Source of the DNA: Bacteroidales bacterium UBA6207
GTDB lineage: Bacteria > Bacteroidota > Bacteroidia > Bacteroidales > F082
Length of the DNA: 17,444 nucleotides
Direction of reading: 5' to 3'
Assembly: GCA_002421995.1 (NCBI GenBank)
Contig: DISP01000004.1
Location: forward strand, 1 to 17,444
Shown: positions 13,447-17,444 of the stretch, one piece after another
Layout: each line of letters starts with the position of its first letter
How positions within the stretch are numbered: position 1 is the stretch's first letter
Translations under genes and position numbers: made by a program
Notes under the pieces: model-generated
The model's input: the letters and a program-made list of their open reading frames with translations, nothing else
Told to the model about the DNA's origin: nothing
Databases searched by the model: none

Positions 13447-15945
13447 ATGTCACACGAAGAACGCATCACCTATTTTGCAAACGTAATCGTCCCGATTCCG
13501 GTACCGGGGTTGTTTACTTACCGCATTCCACACGAACTGCGACATCAGGCAATGCCGGGTCAGCGTGTGATCGTGCAGTTTGGCAAAAAAAAAGTGTATG
13601 CCGGGCTTATCCGGAAAATTCATGAAAAAGCACCAACGCAATACCAGGCCAAATACATTTTAGGTATTCTTGACGAAAAACCCATTTTGGGCGAAAAACA
13701 CCTGCAGTTTTGGGACTGGCTGCACCATTATTATATGAGCTATCCTGGCGAAGTGATGGTGACTGCTCTGCCCGGCGCTCTCAAACTTGCCAGCGAATCA
13801 AAAATTGCCCTGAATTCCGATTTTCGCTTTGACGAACAAACACTCACCGACAACGAGTTTCTGATAACAGAAGCTCTGGGAGTTCAACCTCAGCTCAGCC
13901 TGACAGAAGTTTCTGCTATTGTGGGCTTTCAGAAAGTGATGCCGCTCATCAAAACCATGATTGAGAAACAAATCATTGTGATGGAGGAGGAGCTTCAGGA
14001 AAAATTTAAAGCCAGAACCGAAAAAGTTGCCTGGATTGAGGAGCGTTTCGCCACAGAGGAATCATTGAAGCAATTGATGGATCAGCTTGCCAGGAAAGCT
14101 TTTAAGCAGCTCGAAATCCTGATGGTATATTTGCGCGAAACGAGATTTCCACAGCAAGCAGCCACGAAAATAGCGGTGAAAAAACTTTTGGAAGCCTCCA
14201 ACAGTACTGCAAGTCAATTCAAAGCTTTGGTGGATAAAAAGGTTTTTCTTACAGAAGAACGCGTTGTGAGTCGCCTCGGGCAGTATGAAGCGAGCAAAGA
14301 TATCTCTTCAATTCAACTCACACAGATTCAGCAGAAAACGTTAGACGAAATACGCAGCCAATTCGAGGAGAAAGAAGTTGTTTTGCTTCATGGTGTAACA
14401 TCAAGCGGCAAAACTGAAATCTACATGAAGCTGATTGATAGTTATTTGCAAAAGGGAGAACAAGTTTTGTATTTATTACCCGAGATTGCATTGACAACGC
14501 AGATCATCGAACGTCTCAAGACCATCTTTGGCGCTAAAGCAGGTGTTTATCACTCCAAATATAACCCGAACGAAAAAGTTGAAATCTGGAATAAAGTATT
14601 GGGTTTCAACCCTAAAGAATCAACAGATCATCAGGTTATTATCGGTCCGAGATCGGCTTTGTTTCTGCCATTCAGCAAATTGGGTTTGATCATCGTTGAC
14701 GAAGAACATGATCCCTCTTTCAAGCAGCAAGAGCCGGCACCACGCTATCAGGCGCGTGATGCGGCTATTGTGTTGGCCGGGATGCATCAGGCTAAAGTTT
14801 TGTTGGGATCGGCAACACCTTCGTTTGAAAGCTATTACAATGCAAGTACCGGCAAGTTTGGGCTGGTGGTTCTCAAAGAACGCTTTGGCGGCATGCAGAT
14901 GCCCGAAATCAACATTGTGAATATGCGCGAAGAAAAGCGTCGCAAAACAGCACAATCGCATTTCAGTTCGGTGCTCATCAACGAGATTAAGCAGACGATT
15001 GCCGTTAAAGAGCAAAGCATACTTTTTCAAAACCGCAGGGGGTTTTCGCTGCGGCTCGAATGCGATCAATGCAACTGGTTTCCCGAATGCCGCAATTGCG
15101 ATGTGAGTCTGGTGTATCACAAAAAACAAAACATGCTTCGGTGCCATTATTGTGGCTATTCTATAGCTGTTCCAACGCAATGCCCTTCGTGTCACAGCAC
15201 TGCCATTAAAATGCATGGCTTTGGTACAGAGAAAGTTGAAGAAGAGCTTGGCCTCATCTTTCCGACCTTAAATATTGCAAGACTCGATCTTGATACCACA
15301 AGAAGCAAATACGCTTTCCAGGAAATAATTGAGGGATTTTCTGCCGGGAAGACACAGGTGATGGTAGGAACGCAAATGGTTACCAAAGGTTTAGATTTTG
15401 AAAACGTACGTGTTGTCGGCATTCTCAATGCTGACAATATGCTTTCATATCCCGATTTCAGATCTTTTGAAAGAAGTTTTCAGCTGATGGCGCAGGTGAG
15501 CGGTCGCGCCGGACGAAAAAACAAACAAGGAAAGGTGATCATCCAAACACATCAACCCCATCATCAAATGATGCAATATGTGCTAAAGAACGATTATGAA
15601 GGATTATTTTTTCAACAGATGGCTGAAAGAAAGAAGTTTAACTATCCACCATTTTTCAGGATCATTATGATTCAACTGCATCACCGCGAAAATCACACTG
15701 TAAATGTTGCAGCTTTTGAGCTTGCAAAAATGCTCAAAGAAAACAAGGAATACGAGCTGCTCGGGCCTGAGTACCCAATGATTTCGCGAATCAAATCACT
15801 GTATATCAAGCAAATTATCATTAAATTTTCGCGCAAAAAAAATACCGCTGAAATAAAACAATTCATTCTGGAACGTATTGACCGGCTGATTACAACCGAA
15901 GGTTTTAAAAGCTTGCGTATTCACATTGATGTTGATCCGCAATAA
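13447..15945 (+). CDS. priA: Primosomal protein N', replication restart helicase PriA
   Basis: PriA (832 aa) is a 3'-to-5' superfamily 2 helicase that recognises stalled forks and reloads the replisome. The N-terminal 3'-end-binding domain begins YFANVIVPIPVPGLFTYRIP. Helicase motifs: Walker A GVTSSGKT (316-323), DEEH (418-421), GSATP (454-458), and the C-terminal TQMVTKGLDFENV and QVSGRAGR motifs. The eight zinc-ligand cysteines of the inserted zinc-binding region are all present (C539, C542, C548, C551, C566, C569, C579, C582). At 832 aa it is longer than E. coli PriA (732 aa), with extra length before the helicase core. It is monocistronic in appearance, with its own promoter and 92 bp before the next gene. 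Confidence 0.97.
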   Translation: MSHEERITYFANVIVPIPVPGLFTYRIPHELRHQAMPGQRVIVQFGKKKVYAGLIRKIHEKAPTQYQAKYILGILDEKPILGEKHLQFWDWLHHYYMSYPGEVMVTALPGALKLASESKIALNSDFRFDEQTLTDNEFLITEALGVQPQLSLTEVSAIVGFQKVMPLIKTMIEKQIIVMEEELQEKFKARTEKVAWIEERFATEESLKQLMDQLARKAFKQLEILMVYLRETRFPQQAATKIAVKKLLEASNSTASQFKALVDKKVFLTEERVVSRLGQYEASKDISSIQLTQIQQKTLDEIRSQFEEKEVVLLHGVTSSGKTEIYMKLIDSYLQKGEQVLYLLPEIALTTQIIERLKTIFGAKAGVYHSKYNPNEKVEIWNKVLGFNPKESTDHQVIIGPRSALFLPFSKLGLIIVDEEHDPSFKQQEPAPRYQARDAAIVLAGMHQAKVLLGSATPSFESYYNASTGKFGLVVLKERFGGMQMPEINIVNMREEKRRKTAQSHFSSVLINEIKQTIAVKEQSILFQNRRGFSLRLECDQCNWFPECRNCDVSLVYHKKQNMLRCHYCGYSIAVPTQCPSCHSTAIKMHGFGTEKVEEELGLIFPTLNIARLDLDTTRSKYAFQEIIEGFSAGKTQVMVGTQMVTKGLDFENVRVVGILNADNMLSYPDFRSFERSFQLMAQVSGRAGRKNKQGKVIIQTHQPHHQMMQYVLKNDYEGLFFQQMAERKKFNYPPFFRIIMIQLHHRENHTVNVAAFELAKMLKENKEYELLGPEYPMISRIKSLYIKQIIIKFSRKKNTAEIKQFILERIDRLITTEGFKSLRIHIDVDPQ

Positions 15946-16037
15946 AAGTTAAAATCTTCTGCAAGGGAATCAAAACAACCGGAATTTTGTTTAATAAAAG
16001 ATTAACAATAACATCAAATACTTAGCAATTAAATTTT

Positions 16038-17444
16038 ATGCGTTTTTTAAAACCGGTTGCTTTCGCAATTACATTTTTATTTAGCCTGACTGCCTTTGGA
16101 ATCACACCTGCAGATGTTGATGGAGGACTAAAAGGGAAAGTTTTTGATAAATCAACCCGGCAAGGTCTGGAATATGCCACGATAATGGTTTACAACCAGC
16201 AGGATTCGAGTTTCGTAGCCGGTTCAATTTCCGGAAAATCCGGTGAGTTTAATATAAAACTAAAGCCCGGCAAGTATTATGTGACCGTTCAGTTCATTGC
16301 ATACAAGCAAATTACAATCAGTAATATTGAAGTTGAAAAAGGAAACCGCATTCGCGATCTGGGCGATCTTTTTGTGAGTCCCGACACCGAAATGCTGGAT
16401 GAAATTGAGGTGGTTGCCGAACGGACAACGGTTGAGATGAGTCTCGACAAAAGGGTCATCAACATCGGAAAAGACATGACATCGAAAGCCGGAAACGCCA
16501 TTGAGGTGTTGGAAAACATCCCTTCGGTGACAGTTGATGTTGAAGGAAATGTGAGTTTGCGTGGCGACGACGGCGTTAGAATACTCATTGATGGCAAAGT
16601 TTCCGGCCTGGCAGGCATCAGCAGCCGCGACGCGTTGCGATCCATTCAAAGTGACATGATCGAACGCATCGAAATCGTAACAAATCCATCTGTGAGATAT
16701 GATGCAGAAGGAACTTCAGGGATCATCAATATCATTCTGAAAAAAGACCGGCGACAGGGTTTCAACGGGTCGGTGGATGTTACAGCAGGTTATCCCTGGC
16801 AGGCAGGCTTGGGAATCAACACCAATTATCGTTTTAAAAAGGTGAACCTATTTGCCAACTACAACCTCAACTACAGAGAAAACATCGGATCAGGAAGCTC
16901 TTATCGCGAGATAAACAACGAATCGCGTAAGCTGATCACCGATCAGGAGAGTGAACGCATACGCCAAAGCCTTGGCAACACCATCCGCGTTGGCGCCGAA
17001 TACTTTGTCAATCCCAATAACTCACTAACATTCAGTACGATGTATCGTTATGCCAATCAAGATAACAGCGCCACTGTAACGTATAGTGATTTTCTGACGC
17101 CCGGTATTTTAGAAAGTAAAAGTCAAAGGGTTGAGACACAAAAAGAAAAAGAGCCTAACCTGCAATATTCGCTTGACTATCGAAAACAATTCAATAAAAA
17201 AGACCAGCTTCTGACAGCAAGCATTCAATATTTCAGCAATGAAGAAGAGGCAAATTCCGACATCACACAAAGCATGCTGTTTGGCGAAAATTTGATCGGT
17301 TCGGAGGCTGTGGGGCAAAGAACCTCAAACGACGAGAAGGAGTTAAACCTACAGGCACAGGCTGACTATTTTCATCCTTTCGGGGGAAAAGCCAAGCTCG
17401 AAACAGGGATTAAACTTCAAATCAGGAATATTGCAAACAATTAC
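16038..17444 (+). CDS. Outer-membrane beta-barrel/TonB-dependent receptor-type protein, N-terminal part
   Basis: The frame is open from the ATG at 16038 to the window end (469 codons, no stop), so the C-terminal barrel is missing. Residues 1-21 form a signal peptide (MRFLKPVAFAITFLFSLTAFG). A carboxypeptidase-regulatory-like beta-sandwich follows at about 29-110 (LKGKVFDKSTRQGLEYATIMVYN...GEFNIKLKPGKYYV). Then comes a TonB-receptor plug-like domain at about 112-235, with VLENIPSVTVDVEGNVSLRG, ILIDGK and NPSVRYDAEGTSGIINIILKK. From about 240 the sequence becomes alternating barrel strands with many aromatic residues (GYPWQAGLGINTNYRFKK). This order is that of the outer-membrane beta-barrel family (OMP_b-brl_3) common in Bacteroidota. 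The substrate is unknown; no SusD-like partner is visible within the window. The 92-bp upstream gap has no strong promoter match. Confidence 0.9.
   Translation, partial: MRFLKPVAFAITFLFSLTAFGITPADVDGGLKGKVFDKSTRQGLEYATIMVYNQQDSSFVAGSISGKSGEFNIKLKPGKYYVTVQFIAYKQITISNIEVEKGNRIRDLGDLFVSPDTEMLDEIEVVAERTTVEMSLDKRVINIGKDMTSKAGNAIEVLENIPSVTVDVEGNVSLRGDDGVRILIDGKVSGLAGISSRDALRSIQSDMIERIEIVTNPSVRYDAEGTSGIINIILKKDRRQGFNGSVDVTAGYPWQAGLGINTNYRFKKVNLFANYNLNYRENIGSGSSYREINNESRKLITDQESERIRQSLGNTIRVGAEYFVNPNNSLTFSTMYRYANQDNSATVTYSDFLTPGILESKSQRVETQKEKEPNLQYSLDYRKQFNKKDQLLTASIQYFSNEEEANSDITQSMLFGENLIGSEAVGQRTSNDEKELNLQAQADYFHPFGGKAKLETGIKLQIRNIANNY

Noticed and set aside
14620..15216. 198-codon open frame on the minus strand opposite priA
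   Set aside because: It covers the conserved helicase and zinc-binding part of priA and shows no family pattern of its own.

Overview
The window looks like chromosomal core sequence from a member of the Bacteroidota, probably a Bacteroidia-type organism; genus cannot be assigned. Four things point this way. Several genes are preceded by the phylum-specific -7 promoter element TAnnTTTG. All but one gene lack a Shine-Dalgarno sequence and have A-rich leaders instead. The encoded families are typical of the phylum: the type IX secretion plug protein (DUF5103), a LruC-domain lipoprotein and a carboxypeptidase-regulatory-like/TonB-receptor-type barrel. Na+-NQR is encoded as a complete operon. No mobile elements, CRISPR arrays, tRNA or rRNA genes were seen, and no gene looks broken.

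Left part (1-2711, + strand): the C-terminal end of radC, then a ribosomal protein operon rpsF-rpsR-rplI with its own promoter and a clear intrinsic terminator. A TrmH/SpoU-type RNA methyltransferase begins at the very end of that terminator. A small membrane-anchored Cys/His-rich protein follows, which I read as a candidate NqrM, the iron-delivery/maturation factor of Na+-NQR.

Central part (2717-9690, - strand): a complete nqrABCDEF operon for the Na+-translocating NADH:quinone oxidoreductase, closed by a terminator, followed by apbE. ApbE is the flavin transferase that covalently attaches FMN to NqrB and NqrC. The six subunits, the flavinylating enzyme and the candidate iron-site maturation factor together form one self-contained respiratory sodium-pump module. 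The last gene is inverted relative to the order nqrABCDEF-apbE-nqrM known from gammaproteobacteria.

Right part (9691-17444, + strand): a divergent control region of about 210 bp carries a perfect FNR-box-like palindrome. It is followed by the T9SS plug protein gene, a large LruC-domain lipoprotein with calcium-binding-type acidic motifs, the primosomal helicase priA, and the N-terminal part of an outer-membrane beta-barrel receptor that runs off the window.

No wholly new multi-gene system is visible. The observations most worth following up are the NqrM candidate, the FNR-like palindrome between the nqr operon and the plug gene, and the single strong Shine-Dalgarno sequence, which lies in the operon encoding S6 and S18.
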